From Myxococcales bacterium (GTDB taxonomy: Bacteria; Myxococcota_A; Bradymonadia; Bradymonadales; Bradymonadaceae): a DNA stretch of 35,613 nucleotides. The stretch covers positions 1-35,613 of the forward strand of contig SLJM01000278.1 of the NCBI GenBank assembly GCA_007135085.1. The letters are read 5' to 3'. This document shows positions 16,663-26,016 of this stretch, one piece after another. The number at the start of each line of letters is the position of its first letter. Within the stretch, counting starts at the first letter, position 1. Below the pieces are notes generated by a model that saw only the letters and a list, made by a program, of their open reading frames with translations, did no database searches and had not been told where the DNA came from. The position numbers and the translations under genes were made by a program.

Positions 16663-18564
16663 ATGAAAATCCAAGGCCCTTCCCGATCGAAGCCGAGCTT
16701 TTTGATCGGTTTTTTGGTGCTCTTTTTCTTCGTCTTCGTCGTCGGCCCCTGCATCGGCTATGCAGTCTTCAGCTATGGCGACGCTCCGCTCTATGTGGTC
16801 AACGGATTCGACGAACCGGTCGAGATCGTCATCGATGGCGATGAGGTGGTGCGCGTTGAGCCCTATCAGATGGAGAGCTTCTCTCTGGGATCTGGTGAGT
16901 TGAGCCTGGAGAGCCGCTTCGTCGACGGCGATAGGATAGAAACGGTCACCGCCGAATTGCCCGGGTTCAGTCAGAGAATCTTCAATAAATCGGCGGGCAC
17001 TCTCTATAACATCGCCGGCGTAGGCACCCCCTATCTGGAGACCGTCGTCTATTATGACGAAGCGGAGTTCGAGTACGTCGATGGCGAATTAGTCCATACG
17101 GGCAAGATAGACTCCAGAGAGGGAATTGAGCCCCTTGTCGGACATCAGGTCGTCGTTCTGGAGGACGTCCACCGGGTGGACGAGGAGTTCCCGGAATACG
17201 TATTCTTTAGGGGTACGGCGCGCACCGGGCTGTATTATGAAGGGGCAAATCTCTCCAATTCCCTGTGGCAAGTGGGTTGGATGCTAGACCTCGAGAACCT
17301 TCAATTGGCCCTGTCGAATCTGAGCGAGTTCGCTCCCGATACGCCGGGGCTCTTTTATTTACTCTCCCACATTCCGGAATGGCTCGAGGAACATCAGCAA
17401 GAGGAATGGCTCGCCGGACTCGCTCAGATCTCGGCGAATCATCCCGATAATCTGGTGCTCAATATCGCCTATCTTCGAACGATGAAGTCCAGTGGAGCCG
17501 GCGCCGCAGTGGCCGATCATTTCGCCAAACTCCATGAGACAAAGGATGCGCGGGCGACCGCATTTTATCTCGCCATTCTCGAAGAGGATGACCACCGGCG
17601 TCACAAATTATTGGAACGGGCCGCCGAATTGGAGACGCAGGACGCCTTCTTCCACGAGGAGATGGTCTTTCAATGGAGTCGACTCGGCGCCTGTTCGCGC
17701 ATCGACGTCCACGTCCGCGCCCTCGCTCAGCGCTGGAGAGACGGCGAAATCGACGGGGTTTTTCACGATATCCCCTACGCCCGCTGTTTGCTCGCCATTG
17801 CTGACGACGATGCTCTGGAGGGTCTGGACCGCTTGATGGGCCTTCTGGGACGCAAGGCTTATGAAGGGGTTTATCTGGACTATTCGTTGGTCACCCTTCC
17901 CGCCCGTATCGTGGCCTCCCTGGACGACGAATTTCCGCCGAGGGCTTCGGCGATGGATGAGCGCGCGCTGGCCGTCCTGGGGGCCGATTCGTATTACGGA
18001 GCCGAACTCTATCTGGTCACGGACGCCGGGTTTTTCCTCGATTCGGAGTACGAGATGCTCCGGGAAGAATCCACGTTGGAAGAGAGGGGATATTTGGTCG
18101 AGTTCAATCGCGCCCTCTATCAAGGCCTGGCAACAGATCTCATTCAACACTTCGACGTCGCCATCGACAAGAGTGACGAAGTTGGGATCCCTTATTTTCT
18201 CGAGCCCGAATTATTGACCCTCATCGCCGTATTGGGATTGGCCGTGGAGAGATACGACGTATTCGAGATGATCTATGACCGCGGCAGGGAGGAACTCTAT
18301 TATGAGAATCTCAACTCGGCGGCCCAGCACTACGCTCATTTTTTAGCTTCTCTCGACGACGGAGTTGGCCCGCGCGCCTTCGACGCCGAGCTGTCCAACT
18401 ATTGGGATCAGGAATACCGGGTGGCATATCTGATAGGCCGCGCCGTGGCCGCTGAAGACGAAGAAACCCGTCGGGAATCCCTGGAAGAGGCGGTGGCCGC
18501 CGATCCCCTCTGGAGCCCGGTCAAGGCATTTGCCCGTGCAAAATTAGAAGCGCAAACCGATTAA
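16663..18564 (+). CDS. Membrane-anchored TPR-like protein, function unknown
   Basis: A 633-residue protein with a single N-terminal membrane segment (FLIGFLVLFFFVFVVGPCIGY, about residues 13-33; the core may act as a signal anchor), so most of it is probably periplasmic. Residues about 40-130 look like a beta-sandwich (PLYVVNGFDEPVEIVIDGD, VVRVEPYQMESF), resembling a PEGA-like domain. The rest is helical with tandem TPR-like pairs (LQLALSNLSEFAPDTPGLFYLL, EEWLAGLAQISANHPDNLVLNIA, AVADHFAKLHETKDARATAFYLAIL), ending in a final repeat (EEAVAADPLWSPVKAFARAK). TPR proteins usually hold partners together. I do not recognise the family. It starts 57 bases after rlmD, with a weak ribosome site GAGCAGG, and is convergent with the polyglycine protein gene, whose stop lies 23 bases away. 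Confidence 0.75.
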   Translation: MKIQGPSRSKPSFLIGFLVLFFFVFVVGPCIGYAVFSYGDAPLYVVNGFDEPVEIVIDGDEVVRVEPYQMESFSLGSGELSLESRFVDGDRIETVTAELPGFSQRIFNKSAGTLYNIAGVGTPYLETVVYYDEAEFEYVDGELVHTGKIDSREGIEPLVGHQVVVLEDVHRVDEEFPEYVFFRGTARTGLYYEGANLSNSLWQVGWMLDLENLQLALSNLSEFAPDTPGLFYLLSHIPEWLEEHQQEEWLAGLAQISANHPDNLVLNIAYLRTMKSSGAGAAVADHFAKLHETKDARATAFYLAILEEDDHRRHKLLERAAELETQDAFFHEEMVFQWSRLGACSRIDVHVRALAQRWRDGEIDGVFHDIPYARCLLAIADDDALEGLDRLMGLLGRKAYEGVYLDYSLVTLPARIVASLDDEFPPRASAMDERALAVLGADSYYGAELYLVTDAGFFLDSEYEMLREESTLEERGYLVEFNRALYQGLATDLIQHFDVAIDKSDEVGIPYFLEPELLTLIAVLGLAVERYDVFEMIYDRGREELYYENLNSAAQHYAHFLASLDDGVGPRAFDAELSNYWDQEYRVAYLIGRAVAAEDEETRRESLEEAVAADPLWSPVKAFARAKLEAQTD

Positions 18565-18587
18565 GCGCTCGCCCCATTGAGCTTTGA

Positions 18588-20822
18588 TTAGCCGAATGAG
18601 CGGATGCGCTGCGGAGCCGAATGGGATTCGAAGATCACCTCTTCGTCGTCGGTTTCAACGGTCCCAACTTCGCCGGTCCCAACTTGGTCGACGATTTGAC
18701 CTTCGATATCTGTGGACTCACCGCTTCGAGCGTCTTCCAGCCGTTGTCTCAGGGGCTGGATTGAAACCGTAGTTAGCCGGCCCTGATCATCGAATTGAAT
18801 CTGGTCCTCCAGATCGAAGTCGATGAGGATTCCCATACATTCTTTCTCGAAGAATTGGCGATCGAAGCTCTTATGAGCGTCTTCGAAGAGGCTTCGCAAT
18901 CGCTCGGTCCACATCAGCAGATTGACCTCTTCTTTGTCCTCCTCCAGAGCATCATAGATGGCGTGGGCGAAGGCCCGCCGTGCGTCGCGTTGGACGCCCT
19001 GGGTGGCCAGGGCTTTGCTCAAATATCTCGCCGTGGTGACCAGGCATATCGTGCCGATGGCAAATAATAGGGTGGCCACCGAGATAAGCGGTCCCCATTG
19101 CCAGATCGGCTCGGCGATTTCGGGAGAGATGCCCAGATTAACGCCCTGGAGTTCGTCTGGCTGGAGGACGCCGAAGACGTATAGGGAGGTCAGATACATG
19201 AAGAGAGCGCCGCCCACCACATAATCCCCGGCGCGGAGGTGGACGTATTTTAAGCCCACCATATTGACCGGCAATTTGTCGGTGGGCTGAAATTCCTCGC
19301 GGCGCAATTGATTGGGCAGGCGGCCAAGGCGGTCGAGAAATTCGTAGATCGGCCCCCTGGGGAGTTCGAGATCTTTGAGCATATGGAGATCGAAATGAAA
19401 GAGGAGCTCCCCGCCTTCGGAGATCGCGATCTTCCCGCCAAATCGCCGGCATAGAAGAGCACCCACCTCGGCGACCTCTGCCGGGTCCAGGGCTTCGCTG
19501 AGCGCGATATCGAGGGCCGAAACAGTGCCCCCTCGTTCGATGGCCAACTCCAGGATCCGCCCCGCCATTTGAAGATCGCCGGGCCGCCGCCGCCGAAGTG
19601 CCCGTCGAATCGCTCGCGCCATACGGGAGATCAGGTCATTGGTGGGCAAAAAGCGCTCGTACCAGTCGGCGCCGTCTACCAATCGCACCCACTCGGCGGG
19701 CCCGAATTTCTCGGTTTTGTCGTCGCGGCCCGTGATCGCGCGATAGAGGCCCCGAAGCCAGACATAGATCGTAAATAGGCAGGCCAATATGAGGACGATG
19801 AAAAATAGGATGAAGATCACGTGAAGCGCGCCGCCTGCGCCACCGCCACCGCCACCACCGCCACCGCCGCCACCGCCGCCACCGCCGCCACCGCCGCCGC
19901 CCTTATCCTTTTCCTGTGCTTCGCGGCGCAGCATTGCCGAAAAGCCGCTGTCCATATGACCGTATTGAGAATTTAAGGTGGTGGTCGATACATAGGCGGT
20001 GGTGCCGCCCCAGCGGAAAAACCCGGCTTCACCGCGAACCTGGCGCTCGAGCTTGAGCTCCTCTTTGAGCACCTTTCGTTGGATCTTGTCGTGAGCATAG
20101 TCCAGGCGGGGAGCCCTGATGAGAGGCGTCAAAAAGAATCGGATCAACAATCCACCGAGCCAGGCAGCCAGAACCACTGCACCCACGATTGCCACACCGG
20201 CAAATCCGTAGGGTAGAGCCATATCGGTGGGCATCCCCAATAGGATGTCCAGGCTGATCACGGCCACCATGAGGACCATCAATACAGGCCAGATGGCGCT
20301 GATATTGGCCATGGCGGCCAATCCAAATAAGAAGAGTCGAAAGGGAAGATTTCTTCTTCCACGGCGGCGCAATTCATCGAGATCCTGGGCCGCAAAATCA
20401 TGGAGCAATTCGCCGGATCGGGTCACCCGGATGCGACAGGGAATCTCCTGGCGCATTCGCTCCAATGCGGCTTCGACGACGCCCGGATATTCACCGATGA
20501 TTTTGGCCAGCCGGTCTGCGCGAGCTCCCTTGACGTCTCCCTGAAAATGATCGAGCAATTTTTGCTCTGCCCGGCTTATATTGTCTCGCCAGCGCTGGGC
20601 GGCGTCACCTTTGGGATCATCTCGAGCTTCCAGCGCGGGCATGACCTCCCGTCCACGACCGGACTGGCAATGGCTGAACTTCGAGAGGCGAAAACCCACC
20701 CAATGGGCCGTGCCCAGGGCGACGATGATTCCCACCAGGCCAAAGATAACTAGAGACATAAATGAACCGCAGAATTGAATGATCTGGTGGAGAGACTCTA
20801 CGGTAGCTTCAGCATCTGACAA
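18588..20822 (-). CDS. Multi-pass membrane protein with polyglycine tract and two winged-helix-like domains
   Basis: A 744-residue protein. Hydrophobic segments lie at about residues 20-42, 160-185, 215-240, 335-360, 545-565 and 595-620. Two similar soluble regions are recognisable: one around 120-150 (CRIRVTRSGELLHDFAAQDL) and one around 425-490 (GRILELAIERGGTVSALDIA, then FGGKIAISEGGELLFHFDLH). Both carry an S/GxxGELLxxF motif, pointing to an internal duplication. Such helix-plus-hairpin modules resemble a winged-helix-like domain seen in uncharacterised deltaproteobacterial proteins and, more distantly, in the chloroplast/cyanobacterial At5g03900-like family; this is recollection of sequence style, not a search. 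A run of 24 glycines (305-328) precedes the fourth hydrophobic segment. The C-terminal 120 residues are cytoplasmic-looking and acidic. Function unknown. Confidence 0.75.
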   Translation of the reverse strand: MSDAEATVESLHQIIQFCGSFMSLVIFGLVGIIVALGTAHWVGFRLSKFSHCQSGRGREVMPALEARDDPKGDAAQRWRDNISRAEQKLLDHFQGDVKGARADRLAKIIGEYPGVVEAALERMRQEIPCRIRVTRSGELLHDFAAQDLDELRRRGRRNLPFRLFLFGLAAMANISAIWPVLMVLMVAVISLDILLGMPTDMALPYGFAGVAIVGAVVLAAWLGGLLIRFFLTPLIRAPRLDYAHDKIQRKVLKEELKLERQVRGEAGFFRWGGTTAYVSTTTLNSQYGHMDSGFSAMLRREAQEKDKGGGGGGGGGGGGGGGGGGGGGAGGALHVIFILFFIVLILACLFTIYVWLRGLYRAITGRDDKTEKFGPAEWVRLVDGADWYERFLPTNDLISRMARAIRRALRRRRPGDLQMAGRILELAIERGGTVSALDIALSEALDPAEVAEVGALLCRRFGGKIAISEGGELLFHFDLHMLKDLELPRGPIYEFLDRLGRLPNQLRREEFQPTDKLPVNMVGLKYVHLRAGDYVVGGALFMYLTSLYVFGVLQPDELQGVNLGISPEIAEPIWQWGPLISVATLLFAIGTICLVTTARYLSKALATQGVQRDARRAFAHAIYDALEEDKEEVNLLMWTERLRSLFEDAHKSFDRQFFEKECMGILIDFDLEDQIQFDDQGRLTTVSIQPLRQRLEDARSGESTDIEGQIVDQVGTGEVGTVETDDEEVIFESHSAPQRIRSFG
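19839..19910 (-). repeat. Trinucleotide tract encoding 24 consecutive glycines
   Basis: On the minus strand 24 GGC/GGT codons follow without interruption, many in a GGC-GGC-GGT 9-base pattern. The tract is prone to slippage in steps of 3 or 9 bases and therefore to in-frame length change. Confidence 0.95.
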
Positions 20823-20911
20823 AGGGGAGAGAGCAAAAAAATTGCCCCACCGCGATGAACCGCTAGGCTACTGATTGCGGCAAGGCAAATTGGAATTCCC
20901 CAGGACCAAGG

Positions 20912-21331
20912 ATGGTCATTATGCTTAGTTTTCCGAATCTCAACGACGATCGCAGGACACGACGCTCCGACGACCCCTCCCTGGCGATCGGCTTTCAGCT
21001 CGAGCAGGTGGTGCGGGACTTCGGCCTCGATTGTTGCGTCCTCGTCGATGAAGGCGGCCAGGTGATCGCTCTGTCTCCCGATTCACCGACACCCCTGATG
21101 GAAGGCCTGGCACGACTGGCGCCCATGATGGCCATGGCTCCCGAACACCGGGGCAGCCATATGGCGCCTCTTCGACGGCATCGCCCCGACCTCGGTATTG
21201 ATGAAGTGACGTGCTGCGTATTTCGCGCCGGCGGTCGCCGTATGTTCATCGCCGCCGTGGGAAAAGAGGCGGTGATGAATGAAGTGGCGATTATGCGCGC
21301 CATTTCGGGTACCCGGAGAATCAAGGGCTAA
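20912..21331 (+). CDS. Small protein, possibly roadblock/LC7- or GAF-like
   Basis: A 139-residue protein. The ATG at 20912 has AGGA 6 bases upstream; the ATG at 20921 has AAGGA 8 bases upstream and is equally likely, giving 136 residues. The core (LEQVVRDFGLDCCVLVDEGG, QVIALSPDSP, then a helix, a strand with TCCVFRAGGRRMFIAAVG and a last helix) follows a beta-beta-alpha-beta pattern that resembles roadblock/LC7 or a reduced GAF domain. In deltaproteobacteria such small proteins often act with small GTPases, but none is nearby. It has four cysteines in two CC pairs, which is unusual for its size. It is divergent from the polyglycine membrane protein and convergent with lon. No firm function. 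Confidence 0.65.
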   Translation: MVIMLSFPNLNDDRRTRRSDDPSLAIGFQLEQVVRDFGLDCCVLVDEGGQVIALSPDSPTPLMEGLARLAPMMAMAPEHRGSHMAPLRRHRPDLGIDEVTCCVFRAGGRRMFIAAVGKEAVMNEVAIMRAISGTRRIKG

Positions 21332-21359
21332 AAAAAAGCTCCCCGCAAGCGGGGAGCTT
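21330..21359 (-). terminator. Intrinsic terminator of lon (bidirectional hairpin)
   Basis: An 11-bp perfect stem (21336-21346 with 21349-21359, core AGCTCCCCGC) is flanked on its left by eight A, which read as eight U after the hairpin on the minus strand. It lies 28 bases after the lon stop. On the plus strand the hairpin begins right after the roadblock-like gene stop at 21331, but the following CTTCTTC is a poor U-tract. Confidence 0.9.
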
Positions 21360-21363
21360 CTTC

Positions 21364-21391
21364 GATCAGTGATCAGTTGTCAGTGGTCAGT
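21364..21391. repeat. Tandem heptamer repeat (4 x 7 bp) overlapping the lon stop
   Basis: GATCAGT, GATCAGT, TGTCAGT and GGTCAGT follow in tandem. The last unit contains the lon stop codon (21387-21389). Short TCAGT-type heptamers of this kind recur in intergenic DNA of many large bacterial genomes; this is general recollection. Confidence 0.75.
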
Positions 21392-23855
21392 GAATCGACG
21401 TTTCTTTGGAGACGCCGTCGCCGCTACCGGGCGCCGACTTTCCACCGTCGAGCAAGATATCCGGCGGCAGAAGGGGCTGCTCGAGCCGCTCTTTGAAGGC
21501 ATCTGGGTCGTCCAGGGTCAAAGCCCGGGCCAGGACCTGGTCCATATGCTCCGCCCACAACACGTCGACCTCGTTGCGCACCTTCTCGGGGATGTCGTCC
21601 CAATCCTTCTTATTTTCCTTGGGGGCGATCACCATTTTGATACCACCGCGGTGGGCGGCGATGACCTTTTCTTTGAGTCCGCCCACAGGGAGCACACGGC
21701 CGCGGAGGGTGATCTCGCCGGTCATGGCCACGTTGTGGCGTACGGGGATGCGGGTCAGGGCGCTGACGATGCTGCAGGCCATGGTGATACCTGCTGAGGG
21801 CCCGTCTTTGGGAAGCGCCCCTTCCGGGAAGTGAATATGGAGGTCCACTTTCTGATGGAAATCGGGGCTCAAGCCCAGATTCATCGCCCGGGAGCGCACA
21901 TAACTCATGGCCGCTTGTGCCGACTCCTGCATCACGTCGCCCAATTTACCGGTGATGATGAATTTGCCCTTACCGGGCATCACCGTGACCTCGCTGACGA
22001 GCATGACGCCGCCGTATTGAGTCCAGGCCACGCCGTTGGTCATGCCGATGGCGTCGCCCTCTTCGATGCGGCCCTGGGTGTATTTTTGCTTGCCCAGGTA
22101 GTCGGGCACCGTCTTCTGGGTGACCTTGAAGGTCTGGTCTTTGCCCTCTTTGACGACCTGACGGGCGATCTTTCGGCAGATCGTGCCCAGTTCACGCTCC
22201 AGGCTACGCACACCGGCTTCCCGGGTATAGTGGTTGATGGTGCGCTTGATGGCGCCGTCCGTAAAGGAGACCTCTACGTCGTCGATGCCGTTATTCTTCT
22301 TTTGCTTGGGCACCAGGTAGTGACGGGCGATCTGGAGCTTTTCAAAGTCCGTATAGCCCGGGATGCGGATGATCTCCATCCGGTCGCGAAGGGGGGCCGG
22401 GATCTCCTGGAGATTGTTGGCGGTGCACAAAAACATCACGTTCGACAGATCGTAGTCCAGATCCAGATAGTGGTCGTTGAACGTGGAGTTTTGCTCCGGG
22501 TCCAGCACTTCCAGCAGGGCGCTCGAGGGATCGCCTCTAAAATCAGTGGACATCTTGTCCACCTCGTCGAGAAGCATCACCGGATTATTGCTGCCCGCTT
22601 TGCGAAGCTGCTGGATGATCTTACCCGGCAGGGCGCCGATATAGGTTCTGCGGTGACCGCGGACTTCCGCTTCGTCACGGACGCCGCCGAGGCTCAATCG
22701 CACGAATTTTCGGTTCAGCGCCCGGGCCACCGATCGTCCCAGCGAGGTCTTACCGACCCCGGGAGGGCCGACCAGGCATAGGATGGGTCCCCGGGGCTTT
22801 TTGATCAGCGCTTTGACCGCCAGGTATTCCAGAATTCGCTCTTTCGGTTCTTTTAGGCCGTAGTGATCGGCCTCCAGGACTTCCTCGGCCCGTTCGACGT
22901 CGAGGCGATCCTCGGTCATCTCCGTCCAGGGAAGGGAGAGCACCCAGTCGATATAATTTCGCACCACCGTGGCTTCGGCGCTCATGGGGCTCATCATCTT
23001 GAGCTTCTTGAGCTCCCGCTCCAGGCGCTCTTTGGCCTCTTCGGACATCTCCTTTTCTTCGATCTGCTCGGCGAGCTCGTCGATTTCGTTTTTGAACTCG
23101 TTCTGGCCACCGCCTCCTTTGTCTTTCATCGAGTTCTGCATGTCCTTGAGGTAATAGTCGTTTTGGGTGCGCTCCATCTGCTTTTTGACGCGGGAGCGGA
23201 TCTTCTTTTCAACCTTGAGCAGTTCGATCTCCTCTTGCATCAACTCGTAGAGAGAGTTGAGCCGTTCGGCGACGTCGAGGGTCTCCAAGATGATCTGCTT
23301 GTCCGCCAATTTAAGGGCCAGTTGGGCGACGATCGTATCTGCCAGCAAAGAGGGATCTTCAATGCGGCCGATCTCCTCAACCATATCGGAGGGGATGCGC
23401 TTGTTGAGCTTGACGTAATCCCCAAATGAGGAGCGCAGAGTCTTGAGCAGAGCTTCCAATTCGGAGTCCTGCTCCAGTGGATCGTCGTCCAGCAGGTCGT
23501 AGCGCACCTGGAAGTAGGGGTCGTGCTCCAGATACTCCTTCAGCTCCACGCGCTGTTCGCCCACCACCCGAACTTTGACCGTTCCGTCGGGGAGCCGAAA
23601 TAGCTGATCGATGGTGGCCAGGGTGGCCACCTCGTAGATATCATCGGCGCCGGGGTCGTTGGTCTTGGCCTTTTTCTGGGCGGCCAACAGAATCTTTCGA
23701 TCGAGCTTCATCGCCCGATCGAGGGCGGCGATACTCTTTTCTCGGCCCACGAAAAGGGGCACCTTCATGGCCGGGAAGACCAGAATATCGCGAAGGGGAA
23801 GCAGGGGCAGAACCTGCTTGGTCGTGGTCGGTTCGGAGGAGTCGTTCGATGCCAT
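21387..23855 (-). CDS. lon: ATP-dependent protease Lon
   Basis: An 822-residue protein of normal LonA length. An N-terminal LAN domain ([20 protein letters not shown]) is followed by a coiled coil, the AAA+ module with Walker A GPPGVGKT, Walker [10 protein letters not shown] and the Lon-specific [20 protein letters not shown], and a C-terminal S16 protease domain. The catalytic dyad is Ser687 (DGPSAG) and Lys730 (GLKEKV), 43 residues apart as in E. coli. A tail of about 30 residues after the protease domain ([18 protein letters not shown]) is longer than in E. coli and ends within a repeat. Lon degrades misfolded and regulatory proteins in the cytoplasm. It follows clpX by 84 bases on the same strand and has a strong terminator. 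Confidence 0.97.
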   Translation of the reverse strand: MASNDSSEPTTTKQVLPLLPLRDILVFPAMKVPLFVGREKSIAALDRAMKLDRKILLAAQKKAKTNDPGADDIYEVATLATIDQLFRLPDGTVKVRVVGEQRVELKEYLEHDPYFQVRYDLLDDDPLEQDSELEALLKTLRSSFGDYVKLNKRIPSDMVEEIGRIEDPSLLADTIVAQLALKLADKQIILETLDVAERLNSLYELMQEEIELLKVEKKIRSRVKKQMERTQNDYYLKDMQNSMKDKGGGGQNEFKNEIDELAEQIEEKEMSEEAKERLERELKKLKMMSPMSAEATVVRNYIDWVLSLPWTEMTEDRLDVERAEEVLEADHYGLKEPKERILEYLAVKALIKKPRGPILCLVGPPGVGKTSLGRSVARALNRKFVRLSLGGVRDEAEVRGHRRTYIGALPGKIIQQLRKAGSNNPVMLLDEVDKMSTDFRGDPSSALLEVLDPEQNSTFNDHYLDLDYDLSNVMFLCTANNLQEIPAPLRDRMEIIRIPGYTDFEKLQIARHYLVPKQKKNNGIDDVEVSFTDGAIKRTINHYTREAGVRSLERELGTICRKIARQVVKEGKDQTFKVTQKTVPDYLGKQKYTQGRIEEGDAIGMTNGVAWTQYGGVMLVSEVTVMPGKGKFIITGKLGDVMQESAQAAMSYVRSRAMNLGLSPDFHQKVDLHIHFPEGALPKDGPSAGITMACSIVSALTRIPVRHNVAMTGEITLRGRVLPVGGLKEKVIAAHRGGIKMVIAPKENKKDWDDIPEKVRNEVDVLWAEHMDQVLARALTLDDPDAFKERLEQPLLPPDILLDGGKSAPGSGDGVSKETSIH

Positions 23856-23939
23856 AGGGATGGTCTCGCGAAGCTGGGAGTCGTCAATAAAGGGTGATGA
23901 ACGCCTGGTCGTATGGAGCAGACGCTCAGCATGCTGCGT

Positions 23940-25199
23940 TTATGCGGACTCTGCGGTGGACAGATCGAGTTGGATCGATGCGCCTTCGGCGCTGTTGACC
24001 ATATCGTCGGTGATGCGCACGTCCGAGATATCCTCTCGGTCGGGCAATTCATACATAAGATCCATCATCAATCGTTCCAGAATCGAACGAAGCCCCCGGG
24101 CCCCCGTTTTGTGGGCCAGTGCTGCTCGGGCTACCGAACGAAGTGCTTCTTCCTCGAAGGTAAGCTCCACGCCGTCGACGCGGAATAATTTACGATATTG
24201 CTTTATCAATGCATTTTTGGGCAACGTCAAAATCTTGACCAGGTCGTCTTCGCTCAATTCCTCGAGGGTGGCGATGACGGGTACGCGGCCCACGAATTCG
24301 GGGATGAGCCCAAAGCGCATCAGATCTTCCGGTTGAAGTTCGTTGAGCAGCTCGCTGGTGCTCCGATCTTCGGCCTTTCCAATCTCCCCACCAAAGCCCA
24401 TGCGTTTGTCGCCCACCCGCCTGGCGATCACCGATTCCAGGCCGGAAAACGCACCACCACAGATGAATAGAATATTGGTGGTGTCGATATGCAAAAAGTC
24501 TTGCTGGGGGTGCTTTCGGCCTCCCTTGGGGGGGACGGAAGCCACAGTGCCCTCAATGATCTTGAGCAGGGCCTGCTGGACCCCTTCACCGGAGACGTCA
24601 CGGGTGATCGATGGATTTTCACCTTTACGGGAGACCTTGTCGATCTCGTCGATATAGATGATGCCCCGGCTGGCCTTTTCCACGTCGCCGTCGGCGGCCT
24701 GCAGGAGGTTGACGATGATATTCTCCACGTCTTCGCCCACATAGCCCGCTTCGGTGAGGCTCGTGGCGTCGGCGATGGAGAAGGGCACGTCCAGAATTCT
24801 CGCCAGAGTCTGAGCCAATAAGGTCTTGCCGCTGCCCGTGGGACCGATGAGGAGGATATTCGATTTTTGGAGCTCCACTTCGTCTTCACCGACGTGGCTG
24901 TCGATGCGCTTATAGTGGTTGTGCACCGCCACCGACAGCACTCGTTTGGCCATCTCCTGGCCGATGACGTACTGGTCGAGCACTTCCTTGATCTCTACCG
25001 GGGTGGGCACGTGGGCCAGACCGCTGGCCCGGTTTTCACGCTCCACCTCGTCGTCGATGATATCACCGCATAATCCGATACACTCGTCGCAGATATAGAC
25101 CGTGGGGCCTGCGATTAATTTCTGAACGTCACGCTGGCTCTTGCCGCAAAACGAACAGCACAGGTTGGCGTGACCTCCGCTGTTGCCTTTTTTCGCCAT
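23940..25199 (-). CDS. clpX: ATP-dependent unfoldase ClpX
   Basis: A 419-residue protein, the usual ClpX length. The N-terminal zinc-binding domain has Cys15, Cys18, Cys37 and Cys40 (CSFCGK...YICDECI). The AAA+ module has Walker A GPTGSGKT, the pore loop GYVGED, Walker [10 protein letters not shown] and the [18 protein letters not shown] segment before sensor 2 ([11 protein letters not shown]). ClpX recognises substrates, unfolds them and feeds them to ClpP. The start ATG at 25199 has AGGA about 8 bases upstream. It lies between clpP and lon on one strand; the 196-base gap to clpP may hold a separate promoter, but I see no clear boxes there. Confidence 0.97.
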   Translation of the reverse strand: MAKKGNSGGHANLCCSFCGKSQRDVQKLIAGPTVYICDECIGLCGDIIDDEVERENRASGLAHVPTPVEIKEVLDQYVIGQEMAKRVLSVAVHNHYKRIDSHVGEDEVELQKSNILLIGPTGSGKTLLAQTLARILDVPFSIADATSLTEAGYVGEDVENIIVNLLQAADGDVEKASRGIIYIDEIDKVSRKGENPSITRDVSGEGVQQALLKIIEGTVASVPPKGGRKHPQQDFLHIDTTNILFICGGAFSGLESVIARRVGDKRMGFGGEIGKAEDRSTSELLNELQPEDLMRFGLIPEFVGRVPVIATLEELSEDDLVKILTLPKNALIKQYRKLFRVDGVELTFEEEALRSVARAALAHKTGARGLRSILERLMMDLMYELPDREDISDVRITDDMVNSAEGASIQLDLSTAESA

Positions 25200-25395
25200 G
25201 AGAAAATCCTGGGGTTATGCGTACTCTGTTGGCCTCTCGTTAAATCCGGCCCCCTCTGGCGCCGGGTGAAGGTTCCAACGTTCATCGACAAAACGATGTG
25301 GCAGCCGACCTTATTTCAGCACACCTGCCGTAGTCAGCTTCGACCATAGCAGAGTGGGCGTCACGGCTAAACTAATTCCCGCTGCCGGCCAGAGC

Positions 25396-25992
25396 TCAGT
25401 CTGACTTGGCACGCGGCGAGATAACCTCGTCGATCAAACCATAATCGCGAGCGTCTTCGGCGCTCATGAAAAAATCGCGATCCGTATCTTTTTTGATCCG
25501 ATCGATATCCTGGCCGGTAGAATCAGCCAGAATCTGGTTGAGGGTCTGGCGAAGCTCGAGGATCTCTTTGGCCTGGATGTCGATATCCGTGGCCTGACCG
25601 CTCAATCCGCCCATCATGGGCTGATGGATCAAGATCCGCGAGTTGGGCAGGCTGAATCGCTTGCCCTTCTCGCCGGCGGCCAAGAGCACGGCCCCCATCG
25701 ACGCCGCCTGTCCCAGGCAGATCGTGGTCACCGGGGCCTGGATATATTTCATCGTATCGTAGATCGCCAACCCGGCGGTGACGCTGCCGCCGGGGGAGTT
25801 GATATAAAGAGAGATCTCTTTTTCCGGATCTTCGCTCTCCAAAAAGAGGAGCTGAGCGATGATCGAGTTGGCGATCTGATCATTGACGCCGGTGCCCAGG
25901 AAAATGATCCGATCTTTGAGCAGGCGGCTGAAGATGTCCCAGCCGCGCTCGCCACGATGTGTTTCCTCGACGACGCTTGGGATAAAACCCAT
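25396..25992 (-). CDS. clpP: ATP-dependent Clp protease proteolytic subunit
   Basis: A 198-residue protein. The ATG at 25992 is chosen because GGAGG lies 5-6 bases upstream; the frame is open to a TTG at 26004. The catalytic triad is visible: Ser98 in GQAASMGA, His123 in RILIHQP and an Asp in the DTDRDFF segment (about 171). The PPGGSV-type strand ([18 protein letters not shown]) and the C-terminal [14 protein letters not shown] are typical. It forms a 14-subunit chamber that works with ClpX. tig ends 24 bases upstream, so tig-clpP are probably co-transcribed. Confidence 0.97.
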   Translation of the reverse strand: MGFIPSVVEETHRGERGWDIFSRLLKDRIIFLGTGVNDQIANSIIAQLLFLESEDPEKEISLYINSPGGSVTAGLAIYDTMKYIQAPVTTICLGQAASMGAVLLAAGEKGKRFSLPNSRILIHQPMMGGLSGQATDIDIQAKEILELRQTLNQILADSTGQDIDRIKKDTDRDFFMSAEDARDYGLIDEVISPRAKSD

Positions 25993-26016
25993 GGATTCCT
26001 CCAAATAGACAGGCAG

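Noticed and set aside
21831-22781. 316-codon open frame opposite lon
   Set aside because: Antisense to the conserved Lon ATPase and protease domains.
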